Shown: one piece after another, positions 38,016 to 48,450 of the stretch
Position numbering within the stretch: position 1 is the first letter of the stretch
How the letters are laid out: the number at the start of each line of letters is the position of its first letter
Origin: Edaphobacter sp.
GTDB lineage: Bacteria > Acidobacteriota > Terriglobia > Terriglobales > Acidobacteriaceae
DNA: 64,000 bases
Assembly (NCBI RefSeq): GCF_028283685.1
Contig: NZ_JAPWKF010000004.1
Location: 1 to 64,000, forward strand
Reading direction: 5' to 3'
Notes under the pieces: model-generated
Database searches by the model: none
The model's input: only the letters and a program-made list of their open reading frames with translations
What the model was told of the DNA's origin: nothing
Position numbers and translations under genes: made by a program

Positions 38016-39674
38016 ATGAACCCTACGGAAACAGAACCTCTTCGAGCCCGGCGTCTATCGACTGTGCGATGGATGGAAGCCGCTCTGCTCGCTGTTGCGG
38101 CAGTCTTTCTGCTGCTGCACGGGGTTCATCTTCGGGCCGATTTCCCCAACCACTCCCCCTGGATGGACTGGGCCAAGTACACCGATGAGGGCTGGTACGG
38201 CGATGCCGCCATCCGCTATTTCCAACGCGGCAGCTGGTATGTTCCGGGAGACTTCAACCCCGCGGCGGCTCTTCCGGTCTGGCCGCTCGCGGAGTCGGCG
38301 CTGTTTCACTTCACCGGAGCGAATGTCATCGCGGCACGGTCGCTCTCGGTGACGGTATTTGTTTTGATCGTTCTGGCTGCCTATCTGCTTTTGCGGCGCA
38401 GCGCACGCATGACTGCGGCGAACGACTTCGCCACCTCATCCCTGGCGCCTGCAATTGCGGCGTTGCTGCTCGCGGTCAGCCCGTTCTGCTATGTCTTCAG
38501 CCGCCTGGCGATCCTTGAGCCGATGCTGATCCTGCTTACGACGCTGGCGCTGCTGACCGCTTCTTACGTGCTGCCGGAGGGAAGCGAGCGCACCCTGAGG
38601 TACTGGGCCCCGATCATCGGAATGGGCCTGATTCTGCCCCTGATGGTTCTCACCAAAACCACCGCCGTCTTCCTTATGCCGGCCGTCTTCTGGATGCTCT
38701 ATGCGCGACGAGACTACTCGCTGCGCTCGTTCGTTCGAGCCGTGTGGCCTGTGCTGCTGCTGGCGGGGGTGGTATGGGCGACCTACTACGGTCTTGTCGT
38801 GCGTCCCCGGTTCCTGGAGGACTACCACTACCTCTTCGCGGCCAACGCCTACACCGGCATTACGCGGGAGAACGCCCTGTCGGTTCTGCAGGACACCTTT
38901 ACGGATGGGACGTGGATCGGCAGGCTGTTCTATCCGCTCGCGTTGGTGGCGATTCTTGTCGTGTTTTCGCTGGAGAGGCGCCTGTTGCGCAATCCGGTGG
39001 TGCCGGCGCTGCTGCTCTGGATCGCTGGCTACGAGTCGTTTCTCGCGTATCACGACAATCTTCAGCCGCGATATTACCTGGTGGTTGCGGTGCCGTTCAT
39101 CCTGTTGAGCTCCATCGCGCTTGAGGGCCTGTGGAATCGCAGGAATGTGATCGCGCCGATCCGCCACCTCGTTGGGGTCTCCGCAGCCCTGGCCCTTGCC
39201 GTGATCGCCGCGAATGATGCAAGGCATACGCTGCATTACGTGCGATATCCGGAGTACACCTTCTCTGAAGCCGCACAGCGCATCCGTCAGATCGTCACAT
39301 CGGATCACAAACAGAACCAACTGGTGCTCTCCATCAGCGGCTCCGATCTTTCACTGATGACCGGCCTGCCGTCTATCTGCGACGACTTCGGCACCATGGA
39401 GCTGTCGGATCGCGTTCGCGCCTATCATCCAGGGTGGTATATCACCTGGAATGAGGTCGACGACGATAAGATGGACGCCCTGACGCCGATCTACCACCTG
39501 CATCGGGTAGCGGCGTTTCCGGCAATGGACGATCCTGAGCGTAACCTGTTGATTCTTTATCGGTTGGAGCCGCCGATCCCCAACGCACAGAAGCGCCATC
39601 GCCGCAAACCGGCCCCGCAGCTGTTGACGACCAGCTTCGGACAGCAGCCCACGGTCTCGCAGCTGACGCATTAG
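38016..39674 (+). CDS. GT39-like membrane glycosyltransferase (GT-C fold)
   Basis: A 552-residue multi-spanning protein with about 10-12 helices. The first extracytoplasmic loop contains TDEGWYGDAAIRYFQRGSWY, matching the acidic DE motif of GT39/ArnT-like glycosyltransferases that use a lipid-linked sugar. The C-terminal 130 residues are soluble. It is separate from known sugar operons, so the acceptor is unknown. The ATG at 38016 is used; the TTG two codons earlier is less likely. Confidence 0.85.
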   Translation: MNPTETEPLRARRLSTVRWMEAALLAVAAVFLLLHGVHLRADFPNHSPWMDWAKYTDEGWYGDAAIRYFQRGSWYVPGDFNPAAALPVWPLAESALFHFTGANVIAARSLSVTVFVLIVLAAYLLLRRSARMTAANDFATSSLAPAIAALLLAVSPFCYVFSRLAILEPMLILLTTLALLTASYVLPEGSERTLRYWAPIIGMGLILPLMVLTKTTAVFLMPAVFWMLYARRDYSLRSFVRAVWPVLLLAGVVWATYYGLVVRPRFLEDYHYLFAANAYTGITRENALSVLQDTFTDGTWIGRLFYPLALVAILVVFSLERRLLRNPVVPALLLWIAGYESFLAYHDNLQPRYYLVVAVPFILLSSIALEGLWNRRNVIAPIRHLVGVSAALALAVIAANDARHTLHYVRYPEYTFSEAAQRIRQIVTSDHKQNQLVLSISGSDLSLMTGLPSICDDFGTMELSDRVRAYHPGWYITWNEVDDDKMDALTPIYHLHRVAAFPAMDDPERNLLILYRLEPPIPNAQKRHRRKPAPQLLTTSFGQQPTVSQLTH

Positions 39675-40089
39675 CGGGTAGGGCAGTGGGCTCGAATCGT
39701 GAATATCCTCACGAATTTCTGGCCTTCGCCAGTAACTTTCGTTGACTCCCCCACCGGCCTCGGATATTCTTGAATCTCGCGCAGTCTCGCGTCTGCACGT
39801 CTGTGTGGCAGTACGCAGCGAGATCACGTGGTGGATCCACCCGGGGCGGCATCATCGGAGCTCCTAAAGCACCCACACCTCAGGACCCCAACCAGGCTCT
39901 GTGCGCAAATCCAGGCGGTCGTTTTCAGCGCTTGTGAGGACCAAGGGTTCTCTACGCTTAACTCGTCCGCATGGGCTGATTTTTGGTTGAAATTTGGTTT
40001 TTACGGCAGTTGCAACACTATCCGTTCTACGAATTCTTCCGCTAGATGCCGACCATGGAAGACGGCAGAAACATGGAGTACTTAAGACG
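39675..40089 (+). other. Long leader region before rplM
   Basis: 415 bases without a gene. It contains one good sigma-70 promoter (39742-39770). Much of the rest would be 5' untranslated RNA of the ribosomal-protein operon, about 310 bases. A leader that binds L13 is known in some bacteria; I cannot identify one here. Confidence 0.6.
39742..39770 (+). promoter_or_regulatory. Candidate sigma-70 promoter of rplM-rpsI
   Basis: TTGACT (39742-39747), a 17-base spacer and TATTCT (39765-39770). It is 320 bases before the rplM start. Confidence 0.55.
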
Positions 40090-40524
40090 ATGTCCACCAG
40101 GATTCCGAGCGCGAAAGAGATCCAGCGCAAGTGGTTTGTCCTCGACGCCAGCGGTAAGACGCTTGGCCGCCTTGCAACCCAGGCAGCGAATGTGCTGTCC
40201 GGCAAGCTCAACCCGCTCTACACGCCCTACATCGATACCGGCGATCACGTTGTGATCATCAACGCCGAGAAGATCGTGCTGACCGGACTCAAGGCTGACC
40301 AGAAGCTCTATCGCCGCTACACCGGCTTCCCCGGCGGTCTGCGTGAAGAGTCGTTCATCGACCTGTTGAAGCGTCGCCCCGAGGCGATCGTCGAGCAGGC
40401 TGTGAAGGGTATGCTGCCGAAGTCCAAGATGGGCCGCCAGATGGCGACCAAGCTGAAGGTCTACAAGGGCGACAAGCATCCGCACCAGGCTCAAAAGCCT
40501 GAGCCGCTCGAGGCGACCGCTTAA
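40090..40524 (+). CDS. rplM: 50S ribosomal protein L13
   Basis: 144 residues. It has [20 protein letters not shown], the typical L13 N-terminal region, [18 protein letters not shown] and [15 protein letters not shown], the conserved rRNA-contact segment. Start at the ATG at 40090; the upstream open frame is not L13. Followed 66 bases later by rpsI. Confidence 0.97.
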   Translation: MSTRIPSAKEIQRKWFVLDASGKTLGRLATQAANVLSGKLNPLYTPYIDTGDHVVIINAEKIVLTGLKADQKLYRRYTGFPGGLREESFIDLLKRRPEAIVEQAVKGMLPKSKMGRQMATKLKVYKGDKHPHQAQKPEPLEATA

Positions 40525-40590
40525 GTTCGCGATTTTCGCGATATCAAGTTTTGGGCTTAGGCCCAGTGGAAAAGGATTAAGAGGATCAAC

Positions 40591-40986
40591 ATGGCAGATC
40601 TCGTCCAGTACTATGGCACCGGCCGTCGCAAGAGCTCGATCGCGCGCGTCTTCCTGCGCCCGGGCAGCGGCAAATTTTCCGTCAACAAGAAAGACGTTGA
40701 CGTTTACTTCGTGACCGCGCAGCAGCGTGCAGCTGCCAAGCGTTCGCTCGGCATCCCCGACATCGGCGAAACCTTCGACGTCATCACCACCGTTCGCGGT
40801 GGCGGCGTAATGGGTCAGGCTGATGCGGTCAAGCTCGGCATCGCCCGCGCGCTGATGGTCTTCAACCCTGAGCTCCGCAAGGCACTCAAGAGCGAAGGCC
40901 TTGTGACCCGTGACTCGCGCGCCAAGGAACGCAAGAAGTACGGTCAGAAGGGCGCCCGCGCTCGCTTCCAGTTCTCGAAGCGCTAG
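40591..40986 (+). CDS. rpsI: 30S ribosomal protein S9
   Basis: 131 residues. It has [21 protein letters not shown] at the N-terminus, the [22 protein letters not shown] core and the C-terminal [17 protein letters not shown] that reaches the decoding site. Ribosome site AGAGGA 6 bases upstream of the ATG. It forms the usual rplM-rpsI pair. Confidence 0.98.
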   Translation: MADLVQYYGTGRRKSSIARVFLRPGSGKFSVNKKDVDVYFVTAQQRAAAKRSLGIPDIGETFDVITTVRGGGVMGQADAVKLGIARALMVFNPELRKALKSEGLVTRDSRAKERKKYGQKGARARFQFSKR

Positions 40987-41167
40987 TCTTCGAGGCCTGT
41001 GGGCCTATACGCTTTGGCGGGTGTCTCGTCTTCTATGGACGAGGCATCCGCTCGCAACACCCTCCGGCAGCACGATCGCCTGAGGCAAGGAGTTCAATCT
41101 CCCCTGCGGGGGATCAATACAGGTCACGGATGGGCACACTCCGACGACCTTAACCAAGGAGATCAAT

Positions 41168-42085
<918 letters not shown>

Positions 42086-42136
42086 GCCCCCGGGCACAGC
42101 ATATTTGCAGTGCCGTAACTGCCATCTGGCAACATC

Positions 42137-42171
42137 AGGGGGCGCGGGTCGAAAGAGCCCGCGCCCCCTTT
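42137..42171 (+). terminator. Intrinsic terminator or attenuator between rpsB and tsf
   Basis: A perfect 14-bp stem (AGGGGGCGCGGGTC, GAAA loop, then the complement) followed by CTTTG. The T-run is short, so read-through into tsf is likely partial. Confidence 0.75.
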
Positions 42172-42208
42172 GTATGAATCATGCTCTACACCAGGAAGGG
42201 AACACCCA

Positions 42209-42871
42209 ATGTCTGAGACAGCCGTAAAGATCGATGCAAAACTCGTGAAGGAACTCCGCGAAAAGTCCTCTGCTCCCATGGGCGATTGCCTGAAGGCGCT
42301 GCAGGAGGCCAAGGGTGATATGGAGGAGGCGTTCGTCGTCCTCCGCAAGCGCGGCATGGCATCGGCTGCGAAGAAGGCTTCGCGCACCACGAACGAAGGT
42401 TCCATCGGCACCTACATCCACGCAGGCGGAAAGATCGGCGTTCTCGTTGAGCTGAACTGCGAGTCGGACTTCGTCGCCCGCACGCCTGACTTCCAGGAGC
42501 TGCTCCGCGATATCGCCATGCATATCGCTGCTGCCGATCCGCGCTATGTTCGCCGCGAGGATGTCACGCCTGAGGATATCGAGCGTGAGAAGGAGATCTA
42601 TCGCGCGCAGGCTGCTTCTTCCGGCAAGCCGGCTAACATCATCGAGAAGATGCTCGAGGGCAAGATGAGCAAGTTCTACGAAGAGGTTTGCCTGCTCGAC
42701 CAGCCGTTTATCAAGGATCAGGCGCAGACGATCTCGCAGATCATCGCAACTCGCGTCGGCAAGCTTGGCGAGAACATCAGCGTTCGCCGCTTCGCACGCT
42801 TCAAGGTTGGCGATCCGAACTGGACTGTTGCGACCACTGCACCTGCTACGGCAGAAGAGGCTTCTGCTTAA
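42209..42871 (+). CDS. tsf: Translation elongation factor Ts
   Basis: 220 residues, the short form (E. coli 283). It has [22 protein letters not shown], the N-terminal EF-Tu-contact helix, [29 protein letters not shown], and the core helices. Start at the ATG at 42209 (MSETAVKI) with an AGGAAGGG site; the upstream in-frame ATG at 42170 overlaps the terminator hairpin and is not used. Confidence 0.97.
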   Translation: MSETAVKIDAKLVKELREKSSAPMGDCLKALQEAKGDMEEAFVVLRKRGMASAAKKASRTTNEGSIGTYIHAGGKIGVLVELNCESDFVARTPDFQELLRDIAMHIAAADPRYVRREDVTPEDIEREKEIYRAQAASSGKPANIIEKMLEGKMSKFYEEVCLLDQPFIKDQAQTISQIIATRVGKLGENISVRRFARFKVGDPNWTVATTAPATAEEASA

Positions 42872-42890
42872 GCGACACAGCACAAGCTGC

Positions 42891-42926
42891 AAAGAAGAGC
42901 CCGGGCAATCGCCCGGGCTCTTCTTT
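42891..42926 (+). terminator. Intrinsic terminator after tsf
   Basis: A perfect 16-bp stem (AAAGAAGAGCCCGGGC, AATC loop, GCCCGGGCTCTTCTTT) 20 bases after the tsf stop. Confidence 0.9.
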
Positions 42927-43125
42927 GCGCTTTCGCTACCATGAGCGTTGGGCTAAGCCAACTCTTCCCAAAAAGGTGTTTATGCGCCAATTTGTTGCTC
43001 AACTATCAGCTGTGGGGGGCTGATCAATTGTTGGGAAATAAAGGCTTACTGTAGCGTTCATTTTCGGGCGAACGAACGCTGCGAGACAAGACAACCATTT
43101 CCCTGACTTCTCAACTAATAAGGGT

Positions 43126-43521
43126 ATGAAAATTAAATACGCAGCTTCTCTCGTTCCCGCGATTGCACTGACGCTCATACTTTCGCCGGCTATTGCATCG
43201 GCACAGACCGCCGGCCAGGACATGAAGACTGCCGGCAGTGATACAAAGAGCGCAGCTAAAAAGACTGGCTCCGGCGTGAAGAAGGGCACTGTCAAAGCTA
43301 CCGACAAGACCAAGGAAGGCGGCACGGTCGCCGTCGATAAAACCAAGGAAACATCGGTAAAAGCCTATGACCGCACCGAGGAAGGCGCCAAGAAGGTCTT
43401 CAGTCCGGACTCGCATACAGAGACCAAGGCCAAGAACCGTGCCAAGGAAACCAAAATGGAGACCAAGGATGATGCCAGTCGGGCGAAGCAGAAAGCCGGG
43501 GATGCAACAAAGCCTCAGTAG
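43126..43521 (+). CDS. Lys/Thr-rich exported protein with repeats
   Basis: A 131-residue exported protein with signal peptide (MKIKYAASLVPAIALTLILS, cleavage near ASA-QT). The mature part is rich in Lys, Thr, Ala, Asp and Glu with loosely repeated units (TVKATDKTKEGG, AVDKTKETSV, KAYDRTEEG). This is a hydrophilic, probably disordered composition like LEA or stress-related proteins. No family is assigned. It stands between tsf and the PEP-CTERM gene. Confidence 0.75.
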   Translation: MKIKYAASLVPAIALTLILSPAIASAQTAGQDMKTAGSDTKSAAKKTGSGVKKGTVKATDKTKEGGTVAVDKTKETSVKAYDRTEEGAKKVFSPDSHTETKAKNRAKETKMETKDDASRAKQKAGDATKPQ

Positions 43522-43660
43522 CTACGCTGTCTTCTTCGTAGCGCGCCGATCAGCCTTCGTCGGGGATTCATTCTGCTTTGCTTCCCCGGGCGAAAGAGCA
43601 GGGTTTAGCTGTCGTGTTGATTCCGACAGGCATTGACATAGGATTGAAATCCGGAAGGAC

Positions 43661-43696
43661 AATGAGCTTGGGCAACTGTCCGGGCTCATTTTTTTT
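43661..43696 (+). terminator. Possible intrinsic terminator
   Basis: AATGAGC, a 16-base loop, GCTCATT and a run of eight T. The stem is only 7 bp and the loop long, so this is a weak call. It would end the Lys/Thr-rich protein transcript. Confidence 0.5.
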
Positions 43697-43926
43697 GGCT
43701 GTCGGCGCGATGAGCGGCGTTACCCGGTTAGCAGCGTTTTGAGGAGCAAATCAACCTCTAACCGGAGCGGTGGTTGATTCTAAATTGCTTACGGTGGCCA
43801 ACAGGCGACGGAATACTCCATTCGAGCTAAGTCGGCAAAGACGTGAGTTTGCGTCATAAAAAAAATGCTGATTCTTGATTACAGGTTCTGCGAAGAGGGC
43901 GTACTCTTCTTACGGGTCATCATTCG

Positions 43927-43940
43927 GGTCAGATTTTTGC
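43927..43940 (+). promoter_or_regulatory. Possible sigma-54 promoter before the PEP-CTERM gene
   Basis: GG (43927-43928), ten bases, GC (43939-43940), with TTTTTGCA at the -12 part. The -24 part does not match TGGCAC beyond GG. About 42 bases before the ATG. Confidence 0.3.
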
Positions 43941-43982
43941 ACGCCTTGGAAGCTCGCAAGAACTTCCTGACTGGAGATCTCC

Positions 43983-44609
43983 ATGCTTAAACGCATTCTT
44001 GTAGTGTCCTTACTCGCCGCTGGTTGTGCATCCGCAGCCCGTGGTGATGCGATCAGTGGCTACTTCTCAGCTACTGGAACGGATTCATTCACCCCATCGA
44101 CCATTACATTCGATAGCGCACAGGTTGCCGGAGCAATCGGCGGCACTTTCGCGTCCTATTTATCGGACGGAACTCCGATTATTTTTCTTTCGGGTGCACT
44201 TCCGTATAACGATGGACCAAATACTCCTCCAAACCCACCCTACACGTCGGGCTACGTTCCTCTCTTTACGACGACCGGAGGAGGAACGACCTTTACGTTC
44301 AACATGACGGACTACAACGCGGGCTATACCAACAATGGAACGAACGGTTGCACGAGTGGAAGCACCTGCCTTGCCGTTACTGGTGATGGCTTCTTCACTG
44401 CAACAGGTTCGCTGAGCGGCACCTCGGGACCTGCTACATTCTCGTTCACATCGCAATATGTTGCCAATCAGCCGTTAGCCACTCTTACGTCCTTTTCGGC
44501 TTCGACTGCGGCTACAGCATCTCCGATACCAGAGCCTGCTTCGCTTGCTCTGCTCGGATCGGGCCTTCTGGGTATTGTTGGGCTCGCACGTCGTCGCCTC
44601 AACGCCTAA
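43983..44609 (+). CDS. PEP-CTERM sorting-signal protein
   Basis: A 208-residue exported protein with signal peptide (MLKRILVVSLLAAGCASAARG). The central part is Thr/Ser/Gly/Asn-rich, beta-type, with TFTFNMTDYNAGYTNNG. The C-terminus is a full PEP-CTERM tripartite signal: PIPEPASLALLGSGLLGIVGLARRRLNA (PEP motif, membrane helix, basic end). Such proteins are sorted by exosortase to the cell surface. No exosortase is in the window. Confidence 0.92.
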   Translation: MLKRILVVSLLAAGCASAARGDAISGYFSATGTDSFTPSTITFDSAQVAGAIGGTFASYLSDGTPIIFLSGALPYNDGPNTPPNPPYTSGYVPLFTTTGGGTTFTFNMTDYNAGYTNNGTNGCTSGSTCLAVTGDGFFTATGSLSGTSGPATFSFTSQYVANQPLATLTSFSASTAATASPIPEPASLALLGSGLLGIVGLARRRLNA

Positions 44610-45072
44610 AATTCCTCTTCCATCCAGGGCAAGAGTCGGATATGGCTCTTGTCCTGTCTCTATTCCATCGTTGAAACCCGGGACCAGATTCTCTGAAAGT
44701 CCTCAATCTGCCTGGGTCCCCTCCAAAGTAACTTCTGAGCCGGATTTGGCAGATGCTTCAACTGCCATCTCTGGCCGCAGTTGCAGGAGGGTGGGCCTTG
44801 CGATTTGACGGCCTGGAAAATTCCCTATATCAATAGTCTGCTCAAAGAGCAATAATAAAGACTGGGAAATGACTAGGAAATTAGTTGCAGTGACAGGCAA
44901 CCCATTTTCTCTATACTAGTCATATAACCCTTCGCATTACTCGGTTGAGATAGAGGCTGATCTCCAAGCCCCCTACCGATTGCGGTGTATTACTCCTGCC
45001 AATCCAGTTGCTGATGCCTGAGCTGTCTACTTCAGCGATGTACCCCCTATCTCCCCAAGAGGTTTTTGATCC
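44610..45072 (+). other. Intergenic region, 463 bases
   Basis: No gene seen. Less GC-rich than average. A strong promoter candidate lies at 44890-44917, which leaves about 150 bases of untranslated leader before the polyketide synthase. Confidence 0.6.
44890..44917 (+). promoter_or_regulatory. Candidate sigma-70 promoter of the type III PKS gene
   Basis: GTGACA (44890-44895), a 16-base spacer and TATACT (44912-44917), each one base from consensus. Confidence 0.6.
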
Positions 45073-46149
45073 ATGCGTATCGCATCCGTAGGCACAGCAT
45101 TTCCTCCCCACCGTTATCCTCAGGCTGACATCACCGAAGCTTTAAAAGAAAAGATGCAGGACAAGCTGGAGATTCCTGCGATTATGAATCGGCTCCACGA
45201 AAATTGCGGTGTTGATTACCGCCACATTATGTTCCCCCTCGATACTCTGGGAACTCTCACAAGCTTCGGAACGGCCAACGATCTGTGGATTAAAGGAGCC
45301 GTCGAACTCGGCCAGCAGGCGATTCAAAAGGCCCTCGATCAGGTTGGCCTCGAACCGGGCGACATCTCTGCGATCTTCTTCACCTCGGTGACTGGCATCG
45401 CTTGCCCGAGCATCGACGCCCGTCTCGTCAACCTGATGGGTTTCCCGAAGGACATCAAACGCACCCCGATCTTCGGCCTTGGTTGCGTTGCAGGAGCGGC
45501 TGGAATCTCCCGCGCCATCGATTATGTGCGGGCCTTCCCGAAGCAGTACGCCATCCTTTTGTCTGTCGAGCTCTGCTCGCTGACATGGCAGGAGAACGAC
45601 AGCTCCATGGCCAACCTGGTCGCATGCGGCCTCTTTGGAGATGGGGCAGCGGCAGTCGTGCTCGCGGGAGAAGAGACCCCGCTGGCCCAGAAGCCAACCA
45701 GTGTCGAGGACCCGTGCCCTCGCGTCGTTGACACCCGGTCGACCTTCTATCCCGATACCGAGCATTTGATGGGGTGGAATATCAATCAAACCGGCTTCAA
45801 TATCGTTCTCTCGGCAGAGGTTCCTGATCTCGTCAGCAACGAGCTTCGTGGAACTGTAGAAGATTTTCTCTCGGACAATGAATTGGGCATGGGAAACATC
45901 TGCAGTTTCATCTTCCATAGCGGAGGACCGAAGGTTCTCAAAGCGATGGAGAGTAGCCTCGGACTTCCTCCGCATGCCCTCGCAGCTTCCTGGAACAGCC
46001 TTCGCCAGCGAGGGAATCTATCGTCCGCTTCCGTCCTGACTGTGATGCAGGACTTTCTTCTCAACCGTCCTGGAAGTCCGGGTTGCTACAGCATGATTGG
46101 CGCCATGGGGCCTGCCTTCTGCTCCGAACTGCTGCTGCTGCAGTGGTAG
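45073..46149 (+). CDS. Type III polyketide synthase (alkylpyrone/alkylresorcinol-synthase-like)
   Basis: A 358-residue thiolase-fold enzyme with the complete triad of type III PKSs: Cys138 in FGLGCVAGAAG, His282 in FIFHSGGPKVL and Asn315 in GNLSSASVL. The FGLGCVAGAAG motif and VELCSLTWQ segment are typical of bacterial alkylpyrone/resorcinol synthases that extend long-chain acyl-CoA, rather than of plant chalcone synthases. The usual methyltransferase and oxidoreductase partners are absent. It stands between the PEP-CTERM gene and pyrH. Confidence 0.9.
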   Translation: MRIASVGTAFPPHRYPQADITEALKEKMQDKLEIPAIMNRLHENCGVDYRHIMFPLDTLGTLTSFGTANDLWIKGAVELGQQAIQKALDQVGLEPGDISAIFFTSVTGIACPSIDARLVNLMGFPKDIKRTPIFGLGCVAGAAGISRAIDYVRAFPKQYAILLSVELCSLTWQENDSSMANLVACGLFGDGAAAVVLAGEETPLAQKPTSVEDPCPRVVDTRSTFYPDTEHLMGWNINQTGFNIVLSAEVPDLVSNELRGTVEDFLSDNELGMGNICSFIFHSGGPKVLKAMESSLGLPPHALAASWNSLRQRGNLSSASVLTVMQDFLLNRPGSPGCYSMIGAMGPAFCSELLLLQW

Positions 46150-46172
46150 CGTCGACCAGGTCGCGATAACCG

Positions 46173-46204
46173 AGGCCGGGAGATTCAATCTCCCGGCCTT
46201 TTCT
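46173..46204 (+). terminator. Intrinsic terminator after the PKS gene
   Basis: A 12-bp stem (AGGCCGGGAGAT, then ATCTCCCGGCCT, loop TCA) followed by TTTTC, 25 bases after the stop. Confidence 0.88.
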
Positions 46205-46294
46205 GTGCTTTGTCGCGTGCGACACGATGGCGTCCATTTTGCTGCCGATAGGCTTTCGGAGACCACGGGGCGCCATGCGATACTAGAGCCTGAC

Positions 46295-46999
46295 ATGTAT
46301 AAACGAGTCCTCCTCAAGATCTCGGGAGAGGCCCTGGCTGCTGGCCGAGGCTTCGGAATCGACGCCGTCTTTATTCACAAGGTCGCTGAAGAACTGGCAA
46401 ACATCCATTCATTTGGTTGCCAGATCGGCATCGTCGTGGGGGGAGGAAACTTCTTTCGTGGTGTTGCCCAGCAGGCCATCGATATGGATCGTGTCGCAGC
46501 AGACCACATGGGAATGCTCTCGACCGTTATCAATGCCATTGCGTTGCAGGATGCCATCGAAAAACGAGGCATCTTCTGTCGCGTAATGAGCGCAATCGAG
46601 ATGCATCAGGTCTCCGAGCCCTATATTCGCCGCCGCGCGATTCGTCACCTGGAGAAAGACAGGATCGTGATCTTCGCGGCGGGAACGGGAAATCCATACT
46701 TCTCGACGGACACGGCAGCTGCTCTTCGCGCGATGGAGATCAAGGCAGACATCCTGCTGAAGGCGACCTCCGTGGATGGGATTTATTCTGCCGACCCCAA
46801 GAAGGTTCCGGACGCTACGCGCTTCGAACAGATTACGTATAACGATATTCTGCGGCTGAATCTTGGTGTGATGGACACAGCGGCCGTATCCCTCTGCCGG
46901 GACAACAATATGCCGATGATGGTCTTCAGCATGCGGGAGCAGGGCAATATCGCGAGCGTGGTCTCCGGGGATAAGATCGGCTCGCTGGTGACCGCCTGA
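46295..46999 (+). CDS. pyrH: Uridylate kinase (UMP kinase)
   Basis: Converts UMP to UDP. 234 residues, amino-acid-kinase fold: YKRVLLKISGEALA, GIVVGGGNFFRG, DRVAADHMGMLSTVINAIALQ, FAAGTGNPYFSTDTAAALRA. Start at the ATG at 46295. It is a member of the usual rpsB-tsf-pyrH-frr order, but here is 3.4 kb from tsf, and frr does not follow. Confidence 0.97.
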   Translation: MYKRVLLKISGEALAAGRGFGIDAVFIHKVAEELANIHSFGCQIGIVVGGGNFFRGVAQQAIDMDRVAADHMGMLSTVINAIALQDAIEKRGIFCRVMSAIEMHQVSEPYIRRRAIRHLEKDRIVIFAAGTGNPYFSTDTAAALRAMEIKADILLKATSVDGIYSADPKKVPDATRFEQITYNDILRLNLGVMDTAAVSLCRDNNMPMMVFSMREQGNIASVVSGDKIGSLVTA

Positions 47000-47008
47000 G
47001 GGCATAGG

Positions 47009-48214
47009 GTGAATGCAACGCGGCAAACTGAGTTGAAATCTCGTCAGGATATGCAGGACGTAGCTCCAGTGTCTTCGACGATATCTCCGCCAGCAGCCAA
47101 ATCTGCCCGCAAGCCTTCACTACCTGCTCTAACGGGTATCCGGACGCTGCTGGCTTTAAACATCGTTCTGTTTCACTTCACCCCGCCATACCTCGGGCCA
47201 TTCAGACCGTTTGTCGAGCATGGCTTTGTCTTCGTCAACGTCTTCTTCCTGATCTCAGGCTTCATCCTCTCGTACAACTACTTCGATCGTGGCACCAGCC
47301 TCGTCAAGCGTGATTTCTGGATGGCGCGATTTGCCCGCCTTTACCCGGTCTATCTGCTGGTGCTGCTGATCTCACTACCCATGCTGCAGATGGAATGGGA
47401 GGCGCGATCTCGCCAGGAGTTCTTCCAGGGGCTGATTCTGAGCCCTCTGCTGCTGCAGGGGTGGAGTCCTTCGCTTGCAACGTTCTGGAACACCGTTGCC
47501 TGGACGCTTTCGTGCGAGGTCGCCTTCTACGCAGCGTTTCCCTGGATCATTCGTGCACCGTGGCCTAAAAAACCTTCGCGGCTTGTCATGCTTCTCGGTG
47601 TGCTCTGGGTGATCGACCTGCTGCCCGCTGTGATCTATCTTCTGACCAATCCGGATCATCTCAGCGCTCCGGTCGACAGGTACACCTCGACCACACTCGT
47701 ACGCTGGCTGAAGTACACGCCGATTCCCTATGCCGCCACGTTTCTCTCTGGCGTAACGCTATCGCGACTGCAGCTGAAGGTCGAAGTCACGCCCCGGGTT
47801 CGCATGCTGCTGGCGGCAGTGGCCCTGCTGGGGCTGGGCTTGTTCTTCTACCTGGAGGCTGGCCAGGTACCTTATCTCGCGCTTCATGGCGGCCTCCTGT
47901 TGCCTCTGTTTTCCCTGCTGGTCTTTGGGCTATGCGGGGAACATGCGATTTCGAGGGTGTTTGCGTGGGGGCCTCTGCTGCTGATCGGAGAGAGCACCTA
48001 CTGCCTCTATCTCCTGCATTTCAACGTCTTCAACCTGATCCACCGTTACAAGCTGCCGCAGCGGCTGCATGTCGCATGGCTCGATCCCTGGGTCTCGTAT
48101 GTTGCGCTGATCGTTCTCTCGGTCGTTGTCTATCGCTTCTTCGAGAACCCGGTTCGCAAGATGATCCTCAATCGCTTTCCGCCGACATCCCGCCGGCAGA
48201 GCTCCCAGGCATAG
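47009..48214 (+). CDS. Membrane acyltransferase (acyltransferase-3 / OafA-type)
   Basis: A 401-residue protein with about ten membrane helices. It has LPALTGIRTLLALNIVLFHF, the family N-terminal signature with catalytic-type His, then FFLISGFILSYNY and WMARFARLYPVYLLVLL. Family members O-acylate surface polysaccharides or lipids; the target is unknown. The start is a GTG at 47009, 9 bases after the pyrH stop; an ATG at 47051 is also possible. Probably co-transcribed with pyrH. Confidence 0.88.
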   Translation: MNATRQTELKSRQDMQDVAPVSSTISPPAAKSARKPSLPALTGIRTLLALNIVLFHFTPPYLGPFRPFVEHGFVFVNVFFLISGFILSYNYFDRGTSLVKRDFWMARFARLYPVYLLVLLISLPMLQMEWEARSRQEFFQGLILSPLLLQGWSPSLATFWNTVAWTLSCEVAFYAAFPWIIRAPWPKKPSRLVMLLGVLWVIDLLPAVIYLLTNPDHLSAPVDRYTSTTLVRWLKYTPIPYAATFLSGVTLSRLQLKVEVTPRVRMLLAAVALLGLGLFFYLEAGQVPYLALHGGLLLPLFSLLVFGLCGEHAISRVFAWGPLLLIGESTYCLYLLHFNVFNLIHRYKLPQRLHVAWLDPWVSYVALIVLSVVVYRFFENPVRKMILNRFPPTSRRQSSQA

Positions 48215-48450
48215 AGAACCAGCCTCCCAAGCGAGCCAACCTCATCTTGGAGATGCGTTCAGCTCCCATGCAAGACGGTCTTCCGTATATAAGGCAGGAT
48301 ATTTCGCCTGCTTCGAATTGCCTGAGTGAGGCTGGCAAAACGGGCGCGTTCTATTGGCTGCCTGATTTGAGATCACATCCTGCGCCCTCTGCCTTTCTCT
48401 GCAAGGGATGCTCTGCTTGTTCAACGTCCGGCCGGGATGTCAGCGGCAAA

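Larger units (their letters stand above)
43522..43982 (+). other. Intergenic region, 461 bases
   Basis: No convincing gene. It holds a terminator-like hairpin (43661-43696) and, before the PEP-CTERM gene, a sigma-54-like site and two CGGGTCA repeats (43914-43920 and 43925-43931). Base composition is lower in GC than the ribosomal genes. Confidence 0.55.
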
